The position numbers and the translations under genes are program-made. A DNA stretch of 14,360 bases from contig DPJL01000474.1 of NCBI GenBank assembly GCA_003543035.1, positions 12,876-27,235 of the forward strand. The letters run 5' to 3'. This DNA is from Micromonosporaceae bacterium. Its GTDB lineage: Bacteria; Actinomycetota; Actinomycetes; Mycobacteriales; Micromonosporaceae. How positions within the stretch are numbered: the stretch's first letter is position 1; each line of letters begins with the position of its first letter. This document shows positions 6,040 through 13,324 of this stretch, piece after piece. Below the pieces are notes generated by a model that saw nothing but the letters and a program-made list of their open reading frames with translations, was not told the origin of the DNA and ran no database searches.

Positions 6040-8537
6040 GAGTTCTTCGACGACCCCGTGGAGCTCGAGGTTCCTCGAAGCACCGCGCCGAAGCGTGCCG
6101 TGGTGACTGCTACGGCCGCGTCGCGCGCGGCGACGGCCTCCTCCACGGTCAACGTTCGATCCGGGGCGCGGAAGGTCAGGTTGTAAGCGAGCGATCGCTT
6201 ACCCTCCTCGATCCCCTTCCCCGCGTAGACATCGAAGAGCCGCAACGACTCCAGCAACGGCCCGGCTCCCTCGCGGAGCGCCTCCTCCACCGCGGCATTC
6301 GGCACCTCCTGTGGAAGCACGAGCGCCACGTCGATCAGGGCCGGTGGGTAGTTGGAGATCACCGGTGGTGGCGTCACCCCGGGCAACGGCACGGCATCGA
6401 GCTCAAGCTCCATGGCGCAGGTGCCCTTGGGCAGATCGAGCGCGGCACATACGGCCGGGTGCAACTCCCCGGCCTTGCCCACGACGACGCCGTTGACCGC
6501 GATCGAGGCGCATCGGCCAGGGTGGAAGGGCTCGGCGACGAGTTGTCCCACCTCGATCTGCGACTCGGGCACTGCCGAGGCCGAGAGCACATCGCGAGCC
6601 GCCTGTACGGCGTCGGCCCACGAAGCCGCACGACCCGCGCCCCACCAGCCGGAACGCTCGAACTCGCCGGTCAGGATCGCCGCGACCATCCACGGTTGAC
6701 GCGGCACTGCCTCGTTCGCCGTCTGCCACAGCTCCTCGCTCGGCTTGCCTTCCACGCCCATCACGGGCGGAGCTGGAGCGTCGGGTGAAGGCAGGAACAC
6801 CAACCCCTGCTCGTAAAGCGCCACATCGCGCTGGCCCCGGCCGAGATTGCGCTTGAGCGCGCTGATCAGCCCGGGCAGCAGGCCGGTCCGCATGTACGGC
6901 TCTTCCTCCGAGATCGGATTCGCCAGTCGCACTGCTTCTGGTGGCAGGCCGAGTGTGTCCATCACCGCTCGTGAGGCGAACGGATACGTGAGAACTTCGA
7001 CGTAGCCCTGCTCAGCCAACGTCCGGCCGACCGAGCGCTTGCGGCGCTGCGACGCGGTGAGCCCGTTGCCCGGCGGGGCGATCGGGAGCACGCTGGGGAC
7101 CTTCTCGAAGCCGTCCAGCCGCACGACCTCTTCCACCAGGTCGGCCGGCTCGCGCAGATCCGGCCGCCAGGTGGGCGGGATGACCTCGACGTGATCGTCA
7201 TAGGCCGCCACATCGCAGCCGATCTCGGTGAGCAGATCGGCAATGCGGTCAACGGAGTAGTCCACGCCAATCAGCTTGCTGGGCTTGTCCGCCGCCATCG
7301 AGATGGTGACCGGGTCGGCCGGGTAGTTGAGGTCGAGGACCTCGGCGCCCGGCTTGCCACCGCCGTGCTCCACCAGAAGCGCGACCGCACGCTCGATCGC
7401 GACCAGGCACAGGTTGCGGTCGACGCCACGCTCCCACCGCTTCGCGGCTTCGCTGAAGAGCTTGTGCCGCCGGGCGGTGCGCCCGACCATGGCCGGATCC
7501 CAGTGCGCCGCTTCGAAAAGGACGTTTGTGGTCTCCCCCGGGACGATCTCGGAGGTCTCGCCGCCCATGACGGCCGCCAGCGAGATCACCCCTGTGTCGT
7601 CGCAGATCACCATGTCCTCTTCGGACAACTGACGCTTGACCCCGTCGAGCGTGACGAGCTCCTCCTTGGCGCGCGCCCGCCGCACCACGAGGCTGCCCTT
7701 GATCCGGTCGGCGTCGAAGGCATGCATCGGCTGACCCAACTCGAGCATCACGTAGTTGGTGATGTCGATGGGCAGCCCGAGGGTGCGGATGCCGGCCGTG
7801 GTCAGCCTGCGCTTCATGAAGTCCGGCGTCGGGGCGTGCGCGTCCACGCCACGCACCAGCCTGGCCGCGAACCGGTCGCAGCCCGCGGTGTCCTCGATGG
7901 TCAGCGGCCACGCGGGCTTCTTGGTCGCCTCGGTGCGCGGGCCGAAACCGGGATCGTTGAACGGCACGTGATAGCTATGCGCGAGCTCTCTTGCGAGGCC
8001 GCGGACGCTCATCTGGTACCCACGGTCAGGAGTGATTTCAAGCGCAAGGCCGATGTCATCCAAGCCGACGACGGGCCTGGCGTCATCCCCTGGCTTCGCT
8101 TCTATGGACGAAGGCAGCACGATGATGCCGCTGTGGTCGTCACCGAGCCCCAGCTCGCGGGCAGAGCAGATCATGCCGTTGGAGACGCGGCCGTAAGTCT
8201 TGCGGGAGCCCACATCGAAGCCGCCGGGCAGCACGCCACCCGGCAGGATCACCACGACCAGATCGCCCTCATTGAAGTTGGCCGCGCCGCAGATGACCTC
8301 CTGCGGGGCCGACCGTCCAATGTCGAGGGTCACGAACCGGATGGGCTTCTTGAACTCTTTGAGCTCCTCGACGGTCAGCACCCGGCCGACCACGAGCTCA
8401 CCCTTGACCGTCTCCCGCTGATCGACGATGTGCTCGACCTCGATGCCGAGATTGGTGAGCGCCAGGTCCAGCTGCTCGGCCGTGACATCGGCCGGCAGCT
8501 GAACATGTTCCCGCAACCAGGAAAGTCCAACTTTCAT
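6036..8537 (-). CDS. pheT: Phenylalanyl-tRNA synthetase beta subunit PheT
   Basis: Large subunit of the alpha2-beta2 enzyme that charges tRNA-Phe; it provides editing and tRNA-binding domains. The 833-residue product starts MKVGLSWLREHVQLPADVT and has the EMAP/OB-type tRNA-binding domain at about residues 40-150 (VVGRVLTVEE...VICGAANF...SNGMICSARELGLG). The B3/B4 editing region follows (ITNYVMLELGQPMHAFDADRI, VMGG..SE), then B5 (about 400-480), the core block NPISEEEPYMRTGLLPGLI, and the C-terminal anticodon-binding FDX-ACB domain (ISNYPPALIDVALVL...LFDVYAGKGIEEGKRSLAYNLTFRAPDRTLT). Length is normal. ATG at 8537 is 2 nt after the pheS stop with GGAGG at 8548-8552, 10 nt upstream; the longer in-frame reading into pheS is a shadow. 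The short Ser-rich tail SSSTGSSKNS is unusual but probably neutral. Confidence 0.98.
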   Translation of the reverse strand: MKVGLSWLREHVQLPADVTAEQLDLALTNLGIEVEHIVDQRETVKGELVVGRVLTVEELKEFKKPIRFVTLDIGRSAPQEVICGAANFNEGDLVVVILPGGVLPGGFDVGSRKTYGRVSNGMICSARELGLGDDHSGIIVLPSSIEAKPGDDARPVVGLDDIGLALEITPDRGYQMSVRGLARELAHSYHVPFNDPGFGPRTEATKKPAWPLTIEDTAGCDRFAARLVRGVDAHAPTPDFMKRRLTTAGIRTLGLPIDITNYVMLELGQPMHAFDADRIKGSLVVRRARAKEELVTLDGVKRQLSEEDMVICDDTGVISLAAVMGGETSEIVPGETTNVLFEAAHWDPAMVGRTARRHKLFSEAAKRWERGVDRNLCLVAIERAVALLVEHGGGKPGAEVLDLNYPADPVTISMAADKPSKLIGVDYSVDRIADLLTEIGCDVAAYDDHVEVIPPTWRPDLREPADLVEEVVRLDGFEKVPSVLPIAPPGNGLTASQRRKRSVGRTLAEQGYVEVLTYPFASRAVMDTLGLPPEAVRLANPISEEEPYMRTGLLPGLISALKRNLGRGQRDVALYEQGLVFLPSPDAPAPPVMGVEGKPSEELWQTANEAVPRQPWMVAAILTGEFERSGWWGAGRAASWADAVQAARDVLSASAVPESQIEVGQLVAEPFHPGRCASIAVNGVVVGKAGELHPAVCAALDLPKGTCAMELELDAVPLPGVTPPPVISNYPPALIDVALVLPQEVPNAAVEEALREGAGPLLESLRLFDVYAGKGIEEGKRSLAYNLTFRAPDRTLTVEEAVAARDAAVAVTTARFGAVLRGTSSSTGSSKNS

Positions 8538-8539
8538 GG

Positions 8540-9601
8540 TCAGTGCACCTCCATGCCGAACGCGCGGGTGAACCGCACATCGCCTTCGATCATTTCCCGC
8601 ATGTCCGACAGGCCGTTGCGGAACATCAGAGTCCGCTCGATGCCCATGCCGAACGCGAACCCGGAATACTCCTCCGGGTCGATTCCGCAGGCGCGCAACA
8701 CATTCGGGTTCACCATGCCGCAGCCGCCCCACTCGACCCATTGCGGTCCGTCGCGATGCGCCTCGAACCAGACATCGAACTCGGCCGACGGCTCGGTGAA
8801 CGGGAAGTAGTGCGGACGCCAGCGTGTCTTAGCCTCCGGGCCGAACATGGCCCGCGCGAAGTGATCCAGCGTCCCCTTGAGGTGGGCCATGGTGATGTCC
8901 TTGTCCACGACCAGGCCCTCGACCTGGTGGAAGACGGGCGAGTGAGTGGCGTCGAGCTCGTCGGTCCGGTACACCCGGCCGGGCACGATGATGTAGATCG
9001 GCGGCTTGCGCGTCAGCATCGTCCGCGCCTGTACCGGACTCGTATGCGTCCGCAGCACAAGGCCCTCACCAGCCCAGAAGGTGTCCATCAGGCCACGGGC
9101 CGGATGGTCGGGCGCGATGTTGAGCGCGTCGAAGTTGGCCCATTCGAGCTCGAGCTCGGGGCCTTCGGCCACCTCGTAACCCATGCCCACGAACAGATCG
9201 CTGATCCGTTCCATGAGTGTCGTGAGTGGATGGCGGGCGCCACGGGGCCGGCGATCCCAGGGCAGCGTGACGTCGACCTGCTCCTCGCGCAGGACCCGCT
9301 CCTGCTCCTCGGCCTCGAGCTCGGCGAGCCGGGCGTCATAGGCGGCCTGAATCTCGCCGCGCGCCTCGTTGACCCGCTTACCTGCCTCGGCTTTGGCCGC
9401 AGGTTGCAGCGAACCGATCTCCCGGCGCGCTAGCGAAACCGCCGAGCGGTCGCCGAGGTGTTCGGACTTGAGCTCGGCCAGAGCCTTCAAATTGGACCCC
9501 ACGGCAAAGGCCTCGCTCGCCTTTTGCACAGCGTCTTTGAGCGCGTCGGCGCTGAGCAGCGCAGGCGCCTTCGGGTCGTACGGATCGTTGCGATATGTCA
9601 T
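8540..9601 (-). CDS. pheS: Phenylalanyl-tRNA synthetase alpha subunit PheS
   Basis: Catalytic subunit of phenylalanyl-tRNA synthetase, a class II enzyme that activates phenylalanine with ATP in the cytoplasm. The 353-residue product has an N-terminal charged coiled-coil arm that contacts tRNA (about residues 75-108), then HPLTTLMERI (124-133), GPELELEWANFDALN (147-161), motif 2 GRVYRTDELDATHSPVFHQVEGL (208-230), EPSAEFDVWF (270-279), and motif 3 FAFGMGIERTLM (315-326) with the conserved Arg323. ATG at 9601 has GGAG at 9607-9610, 5 nt upstream. Length and domain order are as expected. It is followed 2 nt later by pheT. The 120-nt region upstream (9602-9721) holds hairpins and could contain its promoter. 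Confidence 0.98.
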   Translation of the reverse strand: MTYRNDPYDPKAPALLSADALKDAVQKASEAFAVGSNLKALAELKSEHLGDRSAVSLARREIGSLQPAAKAEAGKRVNEARGEIQAAYDARLAELEAEEQERVLREEQVDVTLPWDRRPRGARHPLTTLMERISDLFVGMGYEVAEGPELELEWANFDALNIAPDHPARGLMDTFWAGEGLVLRTHTSPVQARTMLTRKPPIYIIVPGRVYRTDELDATHSPVFHQVEGLVVDKDITMAHLKGTLDHFARAMFGPEAKTRWRPHYFPFTEPSAEFDVWFEAHRDGPQWVEWGGCGMVNPNVLRACGIDPEEYSGFAFGMGIERTLMFRNGLSDMREMIEGDVRFTRAFGMEVH

Positions 9602-9690
9602 GAGAACTCCAGATGCGGCGACCGGGTCAGTCTATGAGCACATGGCTGGGCCACAGCCCACCGGGAGCAGCAAGGAGGAGGTTTGCGCGT

Positions 9691-9721
9691 TCAGCCCTCC
9701 AGCCCGCGACCGGCGGGCTGA
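9691..9721 (-). terminator. Hairpin with two alternative pairings after the RNA methyltransferase gene
   Basis: Directly after the TAG stop, the minus-strand transcript can fold AGCCCGC with GCGGGCT (9713-9719 and 9701-9707, 5-nt loop). Alternatively TCAGCCC pairs with GGGCTGA (9715-9721 and 9691-9697); the two pairings exclude each other because they share the 5' arm. No U-run follows, so termination would be weak or factor-assisted. The position suits the end of the infC-rpmI-rplT-methyltransferase unit or an attenuator before pheST. A further 5-bp hairpin (TGGGC-CACA-GCCCA on the plus strand, 9647-9660) lies between it and pheS. Confidence 0.5.
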
Positions 9722-10573
9722 CTAAAGCTCATGGGGCGAATGCTGCGCACGAGCCGAAGCATACAGGCACACTGCCGCGGCTGCTGCGAGGTTAAGGCTC
9801 TCTGCCCCGCCATAGATGGGTACCCGGACCCGCTCGGCCCTATCCAGCACATTCTCGGGCAGCCCGTGGGCTTCGCTGCCGAACAGCCATGCAGTGGGCT
9901 GGGTGAGCCTGGGCTCGATCTCGAACAGATCGACCGCTCCCCGGCCCGTCGTTGCCAGGACTTGCAAACCGGTCAACCCGCCCAGCACCTTGTCGATGTC
10001 GCGCTCTCGCACGATGTCCACATGGAAGATGCTTCCTGCGCTCGCTCGCACGCACTTACCGTTGTACGGATCAACAGCGTCACCCGCGAAGATCACTACG
10101 TTGGCCCCCGCCGCGTCAGCGGTTCGCAGGATGGTGCCGGCGTTGCCAGGGTCGCGAATGTCCACCGCCACGGCCACCAGACGCGGCTTGCGCGCCACAG
10201 CGTCCTCAAGCGGGATATCCAGCTGCTCGCACACCGCAACGACGCCCTGCGGGTTCACCGTGTCGCTCAGCGCCGCCATCGCCTCGTCGTTCACCACCGA
10301 CACGCGCCGATCTTGGAGTTCAGGTGGGGACGACACACGCAAATCCCGCGAGTCCCCCACCACAAGTCCAAGATCGGCGGGGAGCAAGGCCTCGGTGACG
10401 AAGAGCTCACGGACGATCCCGGCAGCCAAAGCCTCCCCGACGGCTTGGGGACCTTCGGCGAGGAACAGGCCGGTCTCATCCCGCTCCTTGCGGCGATGAA
10501 GCTTCAGAGCAGCAGAAACCCGGGGCGTCCGCGTCGTGTACGGAGCTTCCCCGGGTTTGCGTGCGTTGCTCAA
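9722..10573 (-). CDS. SpoU/TrmH-family RNA 2'-O-methyltransferase
   Basis: SAM-dependent ribose 2'-O-methyltransferase of the SPOUT (alpha/beta knot) superfamily, 283 residues, probably acting on 23S rRNA. An N-terminal L30e-like substrate-binding domain (about residues 20-120, LFLAEGPQAVGEAL) precedes the catalytic domain. That domain has motif 1 DIRDPGNAGTILRTADAAGA (138-157, with Asn144 and Arg150), motif 2 LFGSEAHGLP (230-239) and motif 3 VPIYGGAESLNLAAAAAVCLY (251-271), which forms the knot and SAM site. The start is TTG at 10573, one nucleotide after the rplT stop; no ATG or GTG occurs in frame upstream and none suits downstream, so reinitiation from rplT is likely. The same slot after rplT holds Rv1644 (annotated tsnR) in M. 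tuberculosis. The exact target nucleotide cannot be told; family assignment is secure. Confidence 0.93.
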   Translation of the reverse strand: MSNARKPGEAPYTTRTPRVSAALKLHRRKERDETGLFLAEGPQAVGEALAAGIVRELFVTEALLPADLGLVVGDSRDLRVSSPPELQDRRVSVVNDEAMAALSDTVNPQGVVAVCEQLDIPLEDAVARKPRLVAVAVDIRDPGNAGTILRTADAAGANVVIFAGDAVDPYNGKCVRASAGSIFHVDIVRERDIDKVLGGLTGLQVLATTGRGAVDLFEIEPRLTQPTAWLFGSEAHGLPENVLDRAERVRVPIYGGAESLNLAAAAAVCLYASARAQHSPHEL

Positions 10574-10574
10574 A

Positions 10575-10946
10575 CTATGCGGCCTGTGCTTCCGCGACGG
10601 CCTTCTTGGCGACCTCGACGATGCCCGCGAACGTGGCCTCGTCGTTGACGGCCAGCTCAGCGAGGATCTTGCGGTCCACCTCGATACCGGCCAGCTTCAG
10701 GCCCTGGATCAACCGGTTGTAGGTGATCCCGTTGGCCCGGGCACCCGCGTTGATCCGGGTGATCCACAGCTGGCGGAAGTCGCCCTTGCGGTCCTTGCGG
10801 TCGCGGTAGGCGTATTGCATCGAGTGGAGCATCTGCTCCTTGGCCTTGCGGTAAAGCCGCGAGCGCTGCCCGCGGTACCCCTTGGCGCCCTCGAGCAGGG
10901 TGCGGCGCTTCTTCTGGGCATTCACTGCCCTCTTGACGCGTGCCAT
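10575..10946 (-). CDS. rplT: 50S ribosomal protein L20
   Basis: Assembly-initiating protein of the large subunit that binds 23S rRNA; in several bacteria it also represses its own operon by binding the infC-rpmI-rplT leader or messenger. The 123-residue sequence MARVKRAVNAQKKRRTLLEGAKGYRGQRSR is diagnostic, with the basic N-terminal extension followed by the globular part (LWITRINAGARANGITYNRLIQGLKLAGIEVDRKILAELA). ATG at 10946 has AAGGAG at 10955-10960, 8 nt upstream. It lies 40 nt after rpmI. Confidence 0.99.
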   Translation of the reverse strand: MARVKRAVNAQKKRRTLLEGAKGYRGQRSRLYRKAKEQMLHSMQYAYRDRKDRKGDFRQLWITRINAGARANGITYNRLIQGLKLAGIEVDRKILAELAVNDEATFAGIVEVAKKAVAEAQAA

Positions 10947-10986
10947 CTCGTCGTCTCCTTTATGGGTCTATCCGGGGTGGCGCGCG

Positions 10987-11181
10987 TCAGCGCCCGAGCA
11001 TCTTCTTGATCCGCGGCGCGTCGACCTTGGCGACCTCAACGGTCCCGGTCAGCCGACGGGTACGGCGGGAGGACTTGCCCTCCAGCAGGTGACGCTTACC
11101 GGCCTGCTCGGCAAGGATCTTGCCGGAGCCGGTGATCTTCACCCGCTTGCCCATGCCGGTGTGGCTCTTCATCTTCGGCAT
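10987..11181 (-). CDS. rpmI: 50S ribosomal protein L35
   Basis: Small, highly basic large-subunit protein of 64 residues: it begins MPKMKSHTGMGKRVKITGSG and ends APRIKKMLGR, with the conserved KRHLLEGKSSRRTRRL stretch. ATG at 11181 is preceded by GGGGAG (11191-11196), 9 nt upstream. It lies between infC and rplT in the classic order, 59 nt after the infC stop. Confidence 0.99.
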   Translation of the reverse strand: MPKMKSHTGMGKRVKITGSGKILAEQAGKRHLLEGKSSRRTRRLTGTVEVAKVDAPRIKKMLGR

Positions 11182-11240
11182 TTTGAAGTTCTCCCCTGAC
11201 TATGTGTGCTGTGGTGCCTTGATCAAGCGTGGATCGAGCG

Positions 11241-11837
11241 TTAGCCCTGCGCAGAGGCTTCGGCAATGGTCTCGTCGACCGGAATCTCCGCAGTCGCGTC
11301 GCCTTCCTTGCGGGCGGCGACCTTGGTGGTCCGGTGCGGCGCAAGCACCATGATCATGTTGCGGCCATCCTGCTTGGCCTGCGACTCGACGAAGCCCATT
11401 TCCGTGACTTCTTCCTCGAGCTTGCGCAGAAGCCGGAAACCCAGCTCCGGGCGGTGCTGCTCGCGACCGCGGAACATGATCGTCACCTTGACCTTGTCCC
11501 CGGCCTTGAGGAACCGCAGGACGTGACCCTTTTTGGTCTCGTAGTCGTGCGGGTCGATCTTTGGCCGGAGCTTCATCTCCTTGATGACCGTCTGCTGCTG
11601 GTTACGCCGTGCTTCCCTAGCCTTGAGCGCGCTCTCGTACTTGAACTTGCCGAAGTCCATGAGCTTGCAGACGGGCGGGCGTGCCATAGGCGCAACCTCG
11701 ACCAGATCCAAATCCACATCCGCGGCCAGCTGCAGGGCTCGCTCAAGTGGGACAATGCCCACCTGCTCGCCCTCAGGGCCGACCAGACGGACCTCTCGTG
11801 CCCGGATCTGTTCGTTTACGCGTGGCTCGACGCTGAT
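11241..11837 (-). CDS. infC: Translation initiation factor IF-3, probable AUC start
   Basis: IF-3 binds the 30S subunit, prevents premature 50S joining and proofreads start-codon/initiator-tRNA pairing. The 198-residue product has the N-terminal domain (MSVEPRVNEQIRAREVRLVG, then EQVGIVPLERALQLAADVDLDLVEVAP...PPVCKLMDFGKFKYE), a linker with ARRNQQQTVIKEMKLRPKID, and the C-terminal domain (HDYETKKGHVLRFL, VTIMFRGREQHRPELG, QDGRNMIMVLAPH), followed by an acidic tail. The first ATG/GTG/TTG in frame (GTG at 11762) would remove about 25 conserved N-terminal residues. Between the upstream in-frame TGA and that GTG there is no ordinary start, but ATC at 11835-11837 stands 4 nt after a perfect AGGAGG (11842-11847) and gives the normal N-terminus. 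Use of AUU/AUC in infC is established in other bacteria and underlies autoregulation by IF-3 itself. Confidence 0.97.
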   Translation of the reverse strand: MSVEPRVNEQIRAREVRLVGPEGEQVGIVPLERALQLAADVDLDLVEVAPMARPPVCKLMDFGKFKYESALKAREARRNQQQTVIKEMKLRPKIDPHDYETKKGHVLRFLKAGDKVKVTIMFRGREQHRPELGFRLLRKLEEEVTEMGFVESQAKQDGRNMIMVLAPHRTTKVAARKEGDATAEIPVDETIAEASAQG

Positions 11838-11841
11838 GAGG

Positions 11842-11847
11842 CCTCCT
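11842..11847 (-). promoter_or_regulatory. infC ribosome binding site (AGGAGG)
   Basis: A perfect AGGAGG on the minus strand, 4 nt before the ATC codon at 11837. It is the main evidence that infC initiates at this non-standard codon rather than at GTG 11762. Confidence 0.75.
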
Positions 11848-11870
11848 CGATAGTGCTTATGACGTGCGAC

Positions 11871-11906
11871 CGAAAAGCAGAAGGCCCGAGGCAGTCACCT
11901 CAGGCC
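11871..11906 (-). terminator. Terminator/attenuator-like hairpin in the infC leader
   Basis: On the minus-strand RNA, GGCCUGAGG (11898-11906) pairs with CCUCGGGCC (11883-11891) over 9 bp including one G-U, closing a 6-nt loop UGACUG, and is followed by the U-rich stretch UUCUGCUUUU (11873-11882). This is the clearest intrinsic-terminator shape in the window. It sits only about 35 nt before the infC start codon, so it would act as an attenuator of infC-rpmI-rplT rather than end an upstream gene. B. subtilis controls this operon by L20-dependent attenuation; the same principle here is inference. Confidence 0.65.
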
Positions 11907-11913
11907 CACTCGA

Positions 11914-11964
11914 CCGGTCATCTGTGCACGTCAGCGCACCCCAGCACAGGTGCCGGGTGACCGG
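11914..11964 (-). promoter_or_regulatory. Structured segment of the infC leader
   Basis: Plus-strand CCGGTCA (11914-11920) is complementary to TGACCGG (11958-11964), and inside it CTGTGC (11922-11927) is complementary to GCACAG (11944-11949). This gives a two-tier hairpin with an asymmetric internal loop just upstream of the terminator-like hairpin. It is a candidate sensing or binding structure, for example for L20. The remainder of the 228-nt gap (11965-12065) holds only the weak promoter candidate and a 13-bp palindrome TCGACGTCGTCGA (12039-12051). Confidence 0.4.
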
Positions 11965-12014
11965 ACCCGATCCGATGAAATCGAACGGGTGGGAGCGGGC
12001 GCTCCGCTTGGTTC

Positions 12015-12042
12015 GCCATACACAAGGGCATGGCAAGGTCGA
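12015..12042 (-). promoter_or_regulatory. Weak candidate promoter for infC-rpmI-rplT
   Basis: On the minus strand TCGACC (12037-12042) and TATGGC (12015-12020) are 16 nt apart. They match TTGACA/TATAAT at 4 and 3 positions. The implied leader of about 170 nt would include both hairpins upstream of infC. Other placements are possible. Confidence 0.25.
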
Positions 12043-12065
12043 CGTCGTCGAGACTAACACATTGG

Positions 12066-12482
12066 CTAGCGTGCCTGCGCATGCAGTGACCGCAGACACC
12101 GCACGGCTTCCACCGCGTGTTCCTTGTCCACCGCCTGAACTGCTAAAACGGACACCGTGTCGTCATCTTCCAGCTCCAGGTAGAGCCACGGCTGGCCCCG
12201 ATCGAAGCTGACCTTGCGGACGACCTGCCACGGGAGCTGGTACCCGCCGATGATGTTCCGGACTTTGATCCCCTCGGCATCGGCCTGCACTCTCGGGCGA
12301 GCGATCAGCATGACTCCCGCGGCGAAGAGGGCACCCAGGCCGATCATGGCGTACTTGTCTCCGGGCTGGAAGCTGGCATTGGTCAACGCCACGCCGATCA
12401 CCGAGAAGAGCACGAAGATGGCCACCGCCGCGATCGCGCATACCACTCGGACGCGACGCGGCCGGTAATCCAGCGTCTCCAT
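12066..12482 (-). CDS. Small membrane protein with bacterial PH-like domain
   Basis: A 138-residue protein: a basic N-terminus (METLDYRPRRVRVV), two predicted transmembrane helices (about residues 13-33 and 44-62, connected by a short NASFQPGDKY turn), and a cytoplasmic PH-like beta-rich domain (about 63-138: RVQADAEGIKVRNIIGGYQLPWQVVRKVSF...WLYLELEDDDTVSVLAV). The pattern GI-VRN--G-Y-LPW--V--V-F is typical of the bacterial PH_6-type family common in actinomycetes. Function unknown; likely a membrane-associated binding module. ATG at 12482 overlaps the hisG stop by one base (TGATG); GTG at 12485 (GTGA overlap) is an alternative. It ends the his-containing transcription unit before the infC leader. 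Confidence 0.82.
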   Translation of the reverse strand: METLDYRPRRVRVVCAIAAVAIFVLFSVIGVALTNASFQPGDKYAMIGLGALFAAGVMLIARPRVQADAEGIKVRNIIGGYQLPWQVVRKVSFDRGQPWLYLELEDDDTVSVLAVQAVDKEHAVEAVRCLRSLHAQAR

Positions 12483-13312
12483 CACAGCCTGCAGGCGTGG
12501 ATGTCGGTAACCAGGATGGCGCGTGCACCCAGCTCATAGAGCTCGTCCATGATTCGGTGTACCTCGGCCCGCTTCACCATGGCCTGGACCGCGACCCATC
12601 CCTCGCGGTGTAGCGGCGAGATGGTCGGCCCCTCGATCCCTGGGGTGATGGCACAGGCGTCGTCGAGCTGATCGGCACGCACGTCGTAGGCAAGCATCAC
12701 GTAGCGCCGGGCCACCAGCACGCCTTGCAGACGGCGCAAGAGCTGCGCCACCGGGCCGTTGGTGGCCTCCTGCCGGCCGATGAGAACGGCCTCGGAGACC
12801 AGGATCGGCTCCCCCATCGGGACAAGCCCGGCCTGGCGCAGGGTCGAACCGGTCGCCACCACGTCGGCGATGACGTCGGCGACCCCGAGCCGGATGGCGT
12901 TTTCCACCGCGCCGTCCAACTTCACGACCTGAGCCTTGATTTCGTGCTCGGCCAGATAACGCTCGACCACGCGCGGGTAGGAGGTGGCAATGCGTTGTCC
13001 CGCAAGGGAAATCGAGGGATCCGGCGCGGCGAAGCGGAAGGTCGCGCCCGCGAAACCGAGGCTCAGCAGCTGGCGGACCGGCGAGCCGGAGTCGATTAGC
13101 AGATCCTGGCCGGTGACACCAAGGTCGAGGTCCCCGGAGTCGACATAGGTCGCGATGTCGCGGGGGCGTAGGTAGAAGAATTCGACATCGTTGTCACTGT
13201 CCAAACAGGTCAGATCACGGTCATCGGTGCGCTGCCGATAGCCGGCCTCACGGAGCATGTCCGAGGCGGGGCGGGAAAGCGTCCCCTTGTTGGGTATGGC
13301 GATGCGAAGCAA
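12482..13312 (-). CDS. hisG: ATP phosphoribosyltransferase HisG, long form
   Basis: Catalyses the first and rate-controlling step of histidine synthesis: ATP plus PRPP to phosphoribosyl-ATP. The 276-residue protein belongs to the long, HisZ-independent class. The bilobed catalytic domain begins MLRIAIPNKGTLSRPA and contains DLDLGVTGQDLL (61-72) and the PRPP loop DVIADVVATGSTL (146-158). A C-terminal ACT-like regulatory domain (about 203-276, GIEGPTISPLHREGWVAVQAMV) should mediate histidine feedback inhibition. The start is TTG at 13312 with GGGGAG 6 nt upstream, 12 nt after the hisE stop. It is coupled at its 3' end to the PH-domain gene. Confidence 0.97.
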   Translation of the reverse strand: MLRIAIPNKGTLSRPASDMLREAGYRQRTDDRDLTCLDSDNDVEFFYLRPRDIATYVDSGDLDLGVTGQDLLIDSGSPVRQLLSLGFAGATFRFAAPDPSISLAGQRIATSYPRVVERYLAEHEIKAQVVKLDGAVENAIRLGVADVIADVVATGSTLRQAGLVPMGEPILVSEAVLIGRQEATNGPVAQLLRRLQGVLVARRYVMLAYDVRADQLDDACAITPGIEGPTISPLHREGWVAVQAMVKRAEVHRIMDELYELGARAILVTDIHACRL

Positions 13313-13324
13313 CGTGGGCTCCCC

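Noticed and set aside
8538..8741. N-terminal extension of pheT into pheS
   Set aside because: Conserved PheT sequence begins at MKVGLSWL (8537) with a proper GGAGG; the extension is out-of-frame pheS.
7191..8810. 539-codon open frame on the plus strand opposite pheT
   Set aside because: Antisense shadow created by codon-position GC bias; the product resembles no family and pheT/pheS are unambiguous on the minus strand.
9602..9721. T-box riboswitch or Phe-codon leader peptide upstream of pheS
   Set aside because: No T-box consensus is visible and the only short frame (Met-Cys-Ser-stop) has no Phe codons.
11857..12099. 80-codon open frame on the minus strand in the infC leader, as a possible leader peptide
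   Set aside because: It runs through the structured leader and the terminator-like hairpin, has no ribosome binding site and no family resemblance.
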